Assembly: GCF_026151205.1 (NCBI RefSeq)
Contig: NC_087079.1
Coordinates: 14,260,445-14,324,444 of the forward strand
Length of the DNA: 64,000 bases
Source of the DNA: Bolinopsis microptera
Lineage: Eukaryota > Ctenophora > Tentaculata > Lobata > Bolinopsidae
Direction: 5' to 3'
Below the pieces are notes generated by a model. The model searched no databases. It was not told the origin of the DNA and saw nothing but the letters and a program-made list of their open reading frames with translations. The position numbers and the translations under genes were made by a program. This document shows, piece by piece, positions 22,885 through 34,528 of this stretch. Every line of letters starts with the position of its first letter. Within the stretch, counting starts at the first letter, position 1.

Positions 22885-24102
22885 TGGGGTGTAAGTTACT
22901 TCCTTAAAACTGACGGATTCGGATCTTGGTTTCTTCGCTCGTTGAGGATCTCTGATGACAAAAAGCACGTAAAAACCCAAGCACAACTGCGAATAAAATC
23001 GAATCAGTGAAAAAGTTTAATCTGAATATTTGTTACAATGAACTTATAATCTACGAGGCCCTCCTTGCTCGCCAACTTTCGAATTATAAATATAATGTAC
23101 AATATCACTATCAGACTGCAGATAACCGGATTGTTTGTTCAATGATGAAACTGAATTAATTGAAAATGTATCCAATTATGAGTGCAGAAGTTCAACAGAC
23201 GAACTTTTGTACGTTTCCTGCAAGAACTGTCTGTGTAGTGCGCGGAATTTAACCTCAGGGTGTGTTGAACCTAAGCACGTGTCAAACATTATGTACACCC
23301 TTCACACTCCTAAAGTCCTAATTAAGTAATTACAGTTTAACACTATCGTTGTGCAGTTTAATATGTTCAGTGAAATAAATACAACTCCCTGGGATTATTA
23401 AAACTGTGCATGTGCAGAGATCATTTATTGAGCGGGACGAATAAAAATAACGCCGCCCCTTTCTTTCTTGTTTCTATCCCGTCCCTTAGCAGTATTCCGT
23501 AATTTTTCAAAAAGGAGCAAAGGTATTAGCAGTTAGTACCTTACCACCTCACATGTATTACACACCTCACATGTATTACATCTTCAGTGACATGATGTAA
23601 TGAATAAACTCGTTATGCTTCATATCTCGGTCATATGAGAAGCTTTTAATACTTTCAACACTACTATATAACAAATAATTTGAGGCTTATGTCACTGAAG
23701 ATGACGCCTTGCAACATGTTTGACAATAGCCTGTAAATTGATAGTTTGATCTCAGTATTTACAACAAATCATCTAGCTTGATTGATTCAAAGGGAGAATT
23801 AAATTCCTCTGAGAAGCTAGAACTCTCATTTTTTCAGCACAAACGTAATTAATAAATGGCCAATTAACACAATTCAATAAAATTTGACTCGATCCAAATT
23901 AACTATCCAAACTATCAAATAAATGCGAAAATGAACATTCATTCGAAAAAAATAAAAACGAATATTTTTCGATTTGACAAATTCCTCGAACCAGTGGTGG
24001 TAGTAAGTCATACCATTACCAGAAAGAATTATTTCAATTGGGTACTCATTTCTCATGTTTATTAAATTATATTTACCTGCACTGTAGTATATTTTATTTA
24101 AT
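22885..24102. other. Unassigned DNA
   Basis: AT-rich. A 64-codon frame at 23135-23329 has several cysteines but no motif I know. CACTGAAGATGACG near 23694, and its complement near 23581, resembles words common in Penelope-type repeats; this is weak. Confidence 0.35.
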
Positions 24103-24278
24103 AAAGTAAAACCCCGATTTACCGCCGAGTTTGGGGAAAGAAAACAACCGCGGTAAATCGGGGTTTGCGGTAAATCGGGGTTTTGTTTGTTCACATTATG
24201 CATGTTAAACCCTATTTGGGGAAAGAAAACAACTGCTATGCGGTAAATCGAGGCGCGGTAAATTGGGATTTACTGTAT
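24103..24278. mobile_element. Small pogo/Tigger-like MITE
   Basis: AGTAAAACCCCGATTTACCG at the left is matched by GCGGTAAATTGGGATTTACT at the right, with TA beside the right end. GGTAAATCGGGG words recur inside. The class is inferred from the end sequence. Confidence 0.5.
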
Positions 24279-25607
24279 TTAACTTGGATTCAAAGTTAGG
24301 GAAGTAAAACATTATTACTTTCAATGTGGTAGCCTTTTATTTAAAAACAAACTCCTGATATTACCTAATATCGGTAAAAATGTTTCTTATGTTTCTTATT
24401 ATGTTATAAAAGTACATTAATATTATCAAGTATCAACCCACAGTCTATAATTTACCTAGATTGAACACTGGAGGGATGTAAAACCTTCCTTTCCATGTGG
24501 CAGTCTTTAAGCTTTTTGTTCAATAACTCCAACAACTAATAACTATTTTAATGGTACAGAAATAACTAAAGAACTAATTGGTACAAGAAAGATGACGCTA
24601 ATCCCCTGTATCTGTCAAAGTGTCAAGCGTATTGTTAAATTAGTATTGTGGTAATTACAGTGTCGTATTGGGAGGGGGGAGGGGGAGGGGGGGGGGGTTC
24701 ACATTATAGATAAACACAGTATAATAGAGGTTTACTGCACTCTAAAATCTAAATTACTATTAACTACTAAACAGTAAATGGGCATACCTTAAGAACGACA
24801 AATTTAGTCTACCATAAATTTAGTCAAACATTTGACTAAAATTGTTGTAACCAAATTTCATGAGACTAATTTTTTCAGAGCATAAATGACATGAATATTG
24901 AATATTATTAAGCTTACATTGTTTATAGGGCTTTATAATTAATATAATGACATCACCATTCACCATTCCTACTGCACAAAACCGTACAAAAGTCCTATTG
25001 CACTTAAACATTAAAGGGTTAGAGCTCCTCTTGGAATAACATTTTTAATCGATCCATCCCAATGCATGTTCTGTTGAAACGGCTGAAGGATCATATTGAC
25101 ATAAACTACGTCGTATGGAATGGAAAATGGTCTCGAAAAGTCGAAAAAATGTGATTAAAATTGTTGTAAACTAAAAATTTGCGAAATTTGTGACTAAAAT
25201 TATGGTAATTAAAATTATGGTAACCAAAATTAAGGTAACCAAATTTATTGTGAACCAAATTTATTGGCCCTAAGGTATATAATTAATCGGCGCTGTCTTG
25301 GTCCAGCTTTACGGAAAATCTCGATGATGTCTTAAACGAATTATTTTTGCTCTAAAAAAGTCCCAAAAACACTCTTAGAAATTATAGTCCAAAGTGTCTA
25401 GAGATTATCCTTGTCAAAAACATCGTTAAAACTTTAATTTTAAATGAGTCATGAGTGAAAAATGTCAAATGATCTGATCTGTTTAACACACCCTGAATGT
25501 AAAGTGTAAATGTTAGACTAAATTTGTTAACACCAGGAAATTTTCAGGTCAATCTTTTGGCAGTAAATTAACGTTGTCATCTGTTAGTGTTCGTTCAACT
25601 TCTGAGG
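24279..25607. other. Unassigned DNA with one G-rich tract
   Basis: No supported gene. A G-rich run (GGGAGGGGGGAGGGGGAGGG) lies at about 24669-24698. Near 25200-25260 there are repeated ATTATGGTAA / AAATTAAGGTAACC words. Confidence 0.4.
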
Positions 25608-26134
25608 AGTGGAGTTGTCATTTACTAATAACTGTTTTGAATTCTGTGCGGACGAGAAGATAATGATCTTATAGTCTAGACTTACTGTAGCACCATCTGG
25701 GTACTGTGGTAACTGTCCACTTCAATGTATTTACATGAGCAACTACGTTGTTATGCGAATACTTAGAGTCGTTTGTTATTGTTTGGGCCATTTATCATTT
25801 CAATAAAGCCAATGAAGCAATGATACTACACCAGACTCAGAAAAAACAATAAATAAATTCCAATTCGTCACACTCTTCGCAGCCTTTTATACTATAGTTT
25901 CGTCTGTCTTTAAGCAAGGTCAAAACGGAATCGCGATTTTTCCCATTCTCCGCGACAAATCGCGATTTTCTCAGTTCTCCGCTACAAATTGCGCATTTTT
26001 TTAAATATCTGAGGACCAAATTTGCCAATTCTCCTTATAATCATATGCACCAATCACATCCACAGCCTTCCGAATGTTATAGGTACGGACTTGAGAAGAC
26101 TGAAAAATATTTTTGGCTCATCAGGGTAGTAGTA

Positions 26135-29100
26135 CAGTCAAATCCGTCCTAATTTAAGCCTTTGTCGGACAAAATTCGCAACAAAGCGATTTTAACGGGA
26201 TATTGTCGGGACAGGTCCCAGTAATCATTCCAGAGAGTTCCCAAAAAAAAAAGACTTCAGGAAAATCCACAATTACCACTTTTCTACCACCTTTTTACCA
26301 CTTTGGTTTTCCGCAAATAAGTCACGTTCTGAATATCCTAGAAGATTCTAGTTTAAAGCAGTGTGTTAAGAAAACAAAGAAGAACAACTTTTTCTTTAAC
26401 AACTTTTTCAAAAATTAATTATTTAATTAATTAATTAAATAATTAAAAAATTTTCAAATATTTCAAAAATATATTTTGATAAAAATGTTCACAATTACAT
26501 TCCACGTATAATGAACTAATTTTTATAAAACTTTTGAAAATTTTCACTTTCAATATTTTGGACTTTTAAAATTTTCGAAATTTGTAAAGAATAACCACTA
26601 TTTACCACTTTTTACCACATTGAATCTCCGCTAATAAAACGACTTCTGAATGTCGTAGAAGGTTCTAGATTGAACCAATGTGTTCAAAACATAAAAGAGA
26701 ACAACTTTTTACCTGACAACCTTTGGATTAGATAATTAATTGATTAATTAATAAAATAATAATTACATTTTTAAAAATTTCAAAATATAATTTTTATCAA
26801 AAATATTTGCCGTGACGTGAAACGTAAAATGAATTTACTTGAATAACAGAACATACATCGTCACATAGATTAGATAGCAGATAAAAAGAGATCCAGATTA
26901 ATGGAATAAACAGATTAAATGGCTTAACTAGATTGTTAAACTGGTTATTTAAACAAGACTTAGCAATTTTTCAATCGCTAACTAGAGATCTTATCTCTGA
27001 TTGTCAGTTTATCGTTTGGAAGTGTAAGCTTCAGCTTTTACTTTATGTTGACTTCTCTTCGTAAAAAATCGAGGACTGAAATCACTCCAAATAGTTGACA
27101 TTTTGAAAACAGAAGAACACATCGTGTGCCTGATACTGTACGCGTGCAGATTCTATGTAAGTAGCTGTCAACTAATATACAATAACAGTAATATGTTTTT
27201 ACCGTTTTACTTTTAAGTTCGATGTCAACCGAGACACGAGAGCGCAACTAGAGGCATTCTTAACCAATACTATGTTTTAATTTACCAGGCAAATGAGGAG
27301 TTAATTCCGGTGAATAGCTTTAATTAAGAGGGCGAATGATCGACAAAGTAAATTTGTATGGAATAAAGTCTGGAAAGGGTTGCTGTCCCCAGGTACTATT
27401 TTAACTATTTATCTTTTAAGTAAGTGCACTAACTTTTAAACTATGCCCAGCAAGTTTGAAACGGATGGTTACAGTCCTATTCATTATCCTGAGGCCTCTC
27501 ATACTCTGTATAAATAAACAAACCATGGTAACACAGGTTGGATCAACAACCCCTGGTGACTGAACGAAATTAAACGGAAGTACAACGGCCTGACCGATTA
27601 CGCTCAGAGTGACGTCTATTGTGTGTTATTGCAGACAGTGACCTTAGACCAGTTCCAACGATTCATATCGGCCAATGAAGATGAGTCCGTTGTAACTGAG
27701 TCAGAACCATCTTTAGTCCACAAACACGGTTTAAACAAATGTCCATTCTGTAACGTAGAGATCGCACCAAATGATAAATCCTCAAATCGGATTACAGACA
27801 GGGTAAGTTATTGTGTGGGGGAGGGGGGAGGTGGTATAGTACACATACGTTAGGCTCTTACTAATTCGCTCGCCCAAAAATTTCAAGTGACTTTCTCCGT
27901 AGCTTAGTGCACTTGATTCCCACTATCGGAATCGTTCTGAATAGCCGAACCTTACCAACTCCGTGGATCCGACTGGTGGTGTCTGATCCAGTGAATGAGT
28001 GGCACAGAAATCGTGCAGAAGGCCCAATTACGGTATCCTAACACCCTGTCACGTGATTAGCGATTGGGTAATCATTGATAACCCAATCAGTTTCGCTAAC
28101 GAGATAAACAAATTGCTTGATAACTTCGTCATTTTCAATCCGTTTTGCGCCATCTTTTCAGATCATATTCCGAATGTAATGGCCTATTGCAATATGTTAT
28201 AGTGCAGTTTACAGCATGTTCGCAAACACCAGTACATGTTGATTACAAGACTCATGTATGTGTATTGACTCATGGCACCCCCACTCCCCCTAAACGTAAC
28301 TTGGAGGATATTTTGATTTCTAAGTGTTATTTATCGACCACGTTGCTGCTATAATACCGATTTGAAACATTACTTATACAGGGGGCAGCTGAACATTCTT
28401 ATCGTGTTTACCATCAGCTGCAGGCGTGGGATGAGAATGACCTTATAGATCCGATAAGCTGGGGAATGGGGATGGAAGATGAACAATGGGGCGCATGTAC
28501 CAGTGACCACTCTTATGAGTACAGCTCCGAAAAAGCTCATTCAAAACATCAGTTGCAACTGTTTAAAGTCAGGTTGTGGCAATGCTTGTTCATGCAGAAA
28601 AGCAGGAATACATTGTGGATCAACCTGCCTCAAATGTCAGCACAATTGCACCAATGTGCCAGCTGAGGACTCATAAGTAAGACTCTTATCTAGTATATAT
28701 GGTTATATAAAGTGCTGCTTCGATTTTCGGATTAGTTTAATGGAAAGTTGTCAATTATTCGTGTTATGTAATTTTAAAATGTTTTGATCGAAAATAATTA
28801 TTACAATTTTTGAATATTTGTTTAATAATCGATTAACTAATTAATTAATTATTTAATCCAAAGGTTGTCAGATAAAAAGTTGTTCTCTTTTATGTTTTGA
28901 ACACATTGGTTCAATCTAGAACCTTCTACGACATTCAGAAGTCGTTTTATGAGCGGAGATTCAATGTGATAAAAAGTGGTAAATAGTGGTTATTCTTTAC
29001 AAATTTAGAAAATTTTGCAAGTCCAAAATATTGAAAGTGAAAATTTTCAAAAGTTTTATAAAAATTAGTTCATTATACGTGGAATGTAATTGTGAACATT

Positions 29101-29428
29101 TTTATCAAAATATATTTTTGAAAATTTTTTAATTATTTAATTAATTAATTAAATAATTAATTTTTGAAAAAGTTGTTAAAGAAAAAGTTGTTCTTCTTTG
29201 TTTTCTTAACACACTGCTTTAAACTAGAATCTTCTAGGATATTTAGAACGTGACTTATTTGCGGAAAACCAAAGTGGTAAAAAGGTGGTAGAAAAGTGGT
29301 AATTGTGGATTTTCCTGAAGTCTTTTTTTTGGGAACTCTCTGGAATGATTCCTGGGACCTGTCCCGAACATATCCCGTTAAAATCGCTTTGTTGCGAATT
29401 TTGTCCGACAAAAAGACGTATTTGACTG
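26135..29428. mobile_element. Element G, 3.3-kb transposon with about 610-bp inverted repeats
   Basis: Ends CAGTCAAATCCGTC and GACGTATTTGACTG, each flanked by TA. The arms, about 26135-26750 and 28815-29428, match almost throughout, including ATTAATTATTTAATTAATTA palindromes. TA flanks and CAGT ends suggest a Tc1/mariner or pogo-type mobiliser (inference). The equivalent position in copy II (about 32629) is empty. Between the arms is a spliced gene fragment rather than a transposase. Confidence 0.8.
27635..28676 (+). pseudogene. CXC-type cysteine-rich gene fragment inside element G
   Basis: Two exons are supported: 27635-27802 (56 codons; KCPFCNVEIAPNDKSS, a CxxC pair) and 28382-28676, joined in phase 0 by a GT-AG intron. 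The second begins EHSYRVYHQLQAW and DPISWG, then shifts frame around 28465-28478, after which it reads HVPVTTLMSTAPKKL, then ISCNCLKSGCGNACSC and GIHCGSTCLKCQHNC. The CxC...CxC...C..C array resembles tesmin/TSO1-like CXC domains that end a family of large proteins common in invertebrate genomes. The frameshift looks like a 4-base duplication of ATGG. The product's function is unknown. Confidence 0.65.
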
Positions 29429-30464
29429 TACTATAGCATGAAGCATGAACAAAAGTAGTTTCCAGAACAACTTTGAAAAAAATGTCGACTTATAAAATTT
29501 TCATTCTCGCTAGGTACTTCAATGGCAGAGCTCCCGCTTTCGAGCTCGTATTGCAAAGGAGAGGCCGGGAGGTCTGCCTTCCAAGATCGCATTACATGGG
29601 GGAAGCGTCGAGTCTAAAATCGTATATCGAGGGGATACGCGTGTATATTTTGACTGTCCATTGTTAATAGACAAGGAAATTGCCTCAATATGTAAGTTAC
29701 TCTTCTTGTCCATTTTGCAGAAAAATATTTCTATATACACATAACTCTTAAAATAATTCTTACATAATAAATATAATAATTTTGTATTATCACTAGAAGC
29801 CGCACAGACCTACTATGTACACACAAACCAACTAGCAAGTCATTACTCTACGAACCAATCTACCCCTAATTCAGGAGTGTCTGCCTTATACTCGGACGAT
29901 GAGCCCTCGGTCCCCACATAAGATAATCTATAGACTAGTCACTAGTACTAGTAGTACAATTTGTGAAAAGGAACTCATGGTAAGTCTAACTATATAAAAC
30001 ACATGAAAAGCAGTGTTTTCCTCACCCCTTAGTCTCTAGCTTTGTTATCAAAACACGTGATTCGATCAATGTTTGTATATTTTCTGTACAACCTGTACGA
30101 TGCCTTTTCCGCTACAGAATGAACATTGAACATATGGAGATGTCAGATGATAGATGATGCTATGGTTGAGAAATGAGAATGTCCAGTTCCTTAGAAAGGT
30201 TATCAGAATGGTTAGAGACAATGTGCTGTATGCTGAACAATTATTGTGGTCCATTGTTACAATCCGCCACAGAAACAGCTGACGACAACCGAATGTTCAG
30301 GAAAGAAAAAATAGCAGATGCGACTAAAATCATAGAACTACAAGAGAAGTTATTCTCTAAGCAAGAATAAGACATGGAAAAAATCAGTGATTTGCAGGAG
30401 AAGTTAGTTTTGAAGAAGGATGAAGAGATTGGAACTGTGAAAAGTTCAGCTCAGAAAGAGATGA

Positions 30465-30618
30465 AGACCTTTTCTTCTCTGTTGAAAAACACGTGCAAAA
30501 AAGTCTGATTATCTTTGGGCTTCCAGAGACTGAGGAGAACCTGGATGCTAAGGTATCTGGTATTTTGTTGGACCATCTCAACGAAAAAATGTTGAGATGT
30601 AAACGAGTTGGAAAGGAC
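30465..30618 (+). pseudogene. LINE ORF1 fragment, copy I
   Basis: Encodes the start of a RRM-like ORF1 region (KSLIIFGLPET, KVSGILLDHLNE), cut by element A2 at 30619. It parallels the longer fragment in copy II. Confidence 0.6.
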
Positions 30619-32090
30619 GGGGGGGGGGGGGGGGGGGGGGGGGGGGTACCAATGGCATAAATGGCATAATGGAGAATTGGCCAACAAAAATTTCCATTTA
30701 TACCATGAAATTCTATGCCATTTGATGCAATTTTATGCCATTTTTATCCATTCTATGCCATTCGAAATATGAAATTTTAAAACTTTGAACCGAGAATTTG
30801 ATAACGAATTGTCTGCACCCCACTAGTACTGTCCACCTTTATCTCTATTTATTGTACTAGTACAACATCTATTTTCGCCCATTAAATTCCTCAAAATAGT
30901 CCTAGAAATGGGCATTATTGATTATAATGACGTTCAATGTATATTAATATGATATGAGAATTTGGTTGATAGTGGGGGCTAGTGGACAAGTGACCGGGCA
31001 GTATGGCATAGTACACGCTACACATCATATAACAGAGAGGACAGTCGACTGAATGCTCCCAGTCAATCGAATATCCAAATTAACAGTGGAAAACTGTAAC
31101 ATTACCATCTCGATTAAAATATTATTTTTTAATGATGTGTATTGTGTGTACAATGACCGTGTTCATGTTGAAGGTTTTAAAATTTAAACATTTTCATAAG
31201 ATTGATAATGATCTGTAAACATGTTTCGAATGGGTAGCCTCTTAAAAATGATATTCATTGATATCTCGATGAACCTGTATATTAGTATTACATAACAGTT
31301 CACCAAATGACCTGAAATACTTGCTTCCTATTATACAAAATGATGATGACATAATATATTGCTTAAATATCTCCATATTCACTGCTGCATAGCAACATAG
31401 CACTCCTTTATTAGTTTTCTATAATAACGCTAATCTAGTATAATCTAGCATTTATTCGGGTTTCTTTTTCATCTGGTCGCTCAAGAAATATGGATGCGAT
31501 AACTACATGGCCCATGGAATGGAGAGAAATAATGTGTACAGTGCTTTATCATTACATGAAGACACATCTGCAATTGCACATGCACGTGGAAGTACAGTTT
31601 TGCATCCTACAGTTCACCTCGAAAAGGTTAAATCTACAGGCCAGAAAGTAGAACGAGTGAAATGGACTGGTGGTATGATAAGCCTAGGCAAGTTGGCAAA
31701 AACGCTGGACAGGGCATCGAGGGACTGCATTCGAGAAGGGAAAAGAAATAATTTCCCTGTGTTCGCCGCAGTCGCAGATCCCGAAGAACAGAGTGGGTAG
31801 CCAATCGTCCATGGCCAAGTACTTTCTTGGGAAGCTGTAGATGATGAAGCTGGATGCCTCGAGGATGAGGACGACTTAGCTTATGAGGTAGAACCTGGAG
31901 TTGATGATTGTGATGTTGGAGAAACGATATCAACAGATAAACATGGAACACTTTCCTTCCGGTCTTTTGAGACACTCACGCTCAATGGAGGAAGAAGCAC
32001 TTTATCAACAAAATCTCGTCTTTCAAGATTCAAGGGGAACGCGTTTGGAGTGTCTTCTGATGTTCGCATATACAATCAACCTGAATGCGG
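30619..32090 (+). mobile_element. Element A2, 3'-truncated copy of A1
   Basis: A poly-G run of about 28 bases then GTACCAATGGCATAAATGG opens it, as in A1. It matches A1 at 10276-10490, 11630-12063 and 15226-15411, but its middle (about 30855-31440) is unrelated to A1. It stops abruptly at CTGAATGCGG, where copy II of the duplication begins. Element B is absent. Confidence 0.75.
31447..32090 (+). pseudogene. Transposase-like fragment of A2
   Basis: Encodes MAHGMERNNVYSALSLHEDT and AVADPEEQSG, with a stop at 31798-31800 where A1 stays open, then further homology to the A1 tail. Small indels separate it from A1. It is useful as the uninterrupted comparison for element B. Confidence 0.65.
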
Positions 32091-32893
32091 AGTTGTCATT
32101 TACTAATAACTGTTTTGAATTCTGTGCGGACGAGAAGATAATGTTCTTATAGTCTAGACTTACTGTAGCATCATCTGGGTACTGTGGTAACTGTCCACTT
32201 CAATGTATTTACATGAGCAACTACGTTGTTATGCGAATACTTAGAGTCGTTTGTTATTGTTTGGGCCATTTATCATTTCAAATTCAAGAAAGCCAATGAA
32301 GCAATGATACTACACCAGACTCAGAAAAAACAATAAATAAATTCCAATTCGTCACACTCTTCGCAGCCTTTTATACTATAATTTCGTCTGTCTTTAAGCA
32401 AGGTCAAAAGGAAATCGCAGCACGTTCGGAATCGCGATTTTTCCCATTCTCCGCGACAAATCGCGATTTTCTCAGTTCTCCGCTACAAATTGCGCATTTT
32501 TAAAAATATCTGAGTTCCAAATTTGCCAATTCTCCTTATAATCATATGCACCAATCACATCCACAGCCTTCCGAATGTTATAGGTACGGACTTGAGAAGA
32601 CTGAAAAATATTTTTGGCTCATCAGGGTAGCATGAAGCATGAACAAAAGTAGTTTCCAGAACAACTTTGAAAAAATGTCGACTTATAAAATTTTCATTCT
32701 CGCTAGGTACTTCAATGGCAGAGCTCCCGCTTTCGAGCTCGTATTGCAAAGGGGAGGCCGGGAGGTCTGCCTTCCAAGATCGCATTACATGGGGGAAGCG
32801 TCGAGTCTAAAATCGTATATCGAGGGGATACGCGTGTATATTTTGACTGTCCATTGTTAATAGACAAGGAAATTGCCTCAATATGTAAGTTAC

Positions 32894-33154
32894 AACCTTC
32901 AGATAAGACAACCCTCCATGAACCGAACTGATCGTACCCCTAAATGTAGCTCACTATGGGACCCCATCTTTCCAAAGATCGCTTCATCCCTTAAGACCAG
33001 GCCATATGGCATTTCCTTTTCATCTACCTCACAAGCCTATATAATCACCCTTCACAACATCATCCTCAGCTGAAGACGATTTACACAAGTATTTTGAAAG
33101 CTCCTGCTAATAATCCTTTCGTATCACTTATATGTTTTAAATATCCCCCTCCAG
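32894..33154. mobile_element. 261-bp insertion with 9-bp duplication
   Basis: GTAAGTTAC lies on both sides (32885-32893 and 33155-33163), while copy I (about 29691) has it once. The insert starts AACCTTCAGATAAG and ends CCCCCTCCAG, with no inverted ends I can see. CAGCTGAAGACGATTTACAC lies inside and recalls Penelope-type repeat words. Confidence 0.8.
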
Positions 33155-33799
33155 GTAAGTTACTCTTCTTGTCCATTTTGCAGAAAAATATTTCTATATA
33201 CACATAACTCTTAAAATAATTCTTACATAATAAATATAATAATTTTGTATTATCACTAGAAGCCGCACAGACCTACTATGTACACACAAACCAACTAGCA
33301 AGTCATTACTCTACGAACCAATCTACCCCTAATTCAGGAGTGTCTGCCTTATACTCGGACGATGAGCCCTCGGTCCCCACATAAGATAATCTATAGACTA
33401 GTCACTAGTACTAGTAGTACAATTTGTGAAAAGGAACTCATGGTAAGTCTAACTATATAAAACACATGAAAAGCAGTGTTCTCCTTACCCCTTAGTCTCA
33501 AGCTTTGTTATCAAAACACGTGATTCGATCAATGTTTGTAAATTTTCTGTACAACGTGTACGATGCCTTTTCCGCTACAGAATGAACATTGAACATATGG
33601 AGATGTCAGATGATAGATGATGCTATGGTTGAGAATGGCCAGTTCCTTACGGAATATGTGAATCAGATACACATGGCGACTGACAGTATTTTCAAGAAGA
33701 AATGGCGAAAATCAGTGATTTGCAGGAGAAGTTAGCTTTGAAGAAGGATGAAGAGATTGGAACTGTGAGAAGTGCAGCTCAGAAAGAGATGAAGATCTT

Positions 33800-34235
33800 T
33801 TCGTCTCTGTTGAAAAACACGTGCAAAAAAGTCTGATTATCTTTGGGCTTCCAGAGACTAAGGAGAACCTGGATGCTAAGGTATCTGGTATTTTGTTGGA
33901 CCATCTCAACGAAAAACCGAAAATGTTGAGATGTAAACGAGTTGGAAAGGACATAAGTGAGCGAGTCAGGCCAGTGAAATTCACTTTGTCAAGCTCAGAT
34001 CAAGCTCGTGCCATCTTGAGCAAGACTAAGCTACTTAGACATGTAGAGGGGTTTTGTTAAGTTTACATTACTCCTGAGTCCTGATAGATCAGCTGCAGAC
34101 AGAATAGCCTACAAGAAAGTTGTCGACCAACTGCTCAACAAAAGGACAGCAAAGCCGGACAAATTTCATGTAATCAGGAAATTTAGAGTCATTAGCTCGG
34201 AGGAGGAGCCTTCAGAGCGATATATTTTCTATAAG
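33800..34235 (+). pseudogene. LINE ORF1 remnant, copy II
   Basis: Reads SLIIFGLPETKENLDAK, KRVGKDISERVRPVKFTL and DQARAILSKTKLLRHVEGF, then a stop, then in another frame PDRSAADRIAYKKVVDQLL. This order (RRM-like core, then RSAADR-type motif) is usual for ORF1 of CR1/L2-like and related non-LTR retrotransposons. The stop and a short duplication of CCTGA make it non-functional. No ORF2 reverse transcriptase follows. Confidence 0.65.
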
Positions 34236-34528
34236 TACAATGTTATATATAACATATGAACATAATAATAATATATGTTTTAATTCATTGATTAATTAAT
34301 TTGTTGCTAGGGCCCAATGTTATTGCGAGTTTGGTATTCCTTACTGCACACTACTGTGTTTTGGTTACCCCTCTTTCAATACATAATTTGGGTTTCGATA
34401 TTCATAATGGGATAGTGGAAATTAGGGCTATATCGGTTTTCTCCTTTTATAACTGGGTTTATTTAAAAGCATCCAATTCTGTATAATTATGTATTGTTTG
34501 AAAAGATTTAGATACAAAATGTTATCTA

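Larger units (their letters stand above)
25608..30618 (+). repeat. Segmental duplication, copy I
   Basis: From GTGGAGTTGTCATTTACTAA onward this matches 32091-33960 closely over about 520 bp. It is then interrupted by element G (26135-29428), matches again from 29435, and ends at GTTGGAAAGGAC where element A2 begins. It contains the 5' part and part of an ORF1 of a LINE-like element. Around 30205-30370 the two copies differ. Confidence 0.85.
32091..34260 (+). repeat. Segmental duplication, copy II
   Basis: Matches copy I from AGTTGTCATTTACTAATAAC. It lacks element G (empty site CAGGGTAGCATGAAG near 32629) but has a 261-bp insertion (32894-33154). Downstream it extends further into the LINE-like ORF1 than copy I does. 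Confidence 0.85.

Noticed and set aside
23135..23329. 64-codon cysteine-containing frame
   Set aside because: The cysteine spacing fits no domain I know, and there is no second exon or signal peptide.
29157..29411. 84-codon minus-strand frame, also present at 26203-26418
   Set aside because: It lies in the inverted repeats of element G. The frame is preserved only because the two arms are the same sequence.
29473..29667. 64-codon frame reading YKIFILARYFNGR, repeated at 32639-32860
   Set aside because: Both copies belong to the segmental duplication, so shared sequence is not evidence of coding. No motif is recognised.
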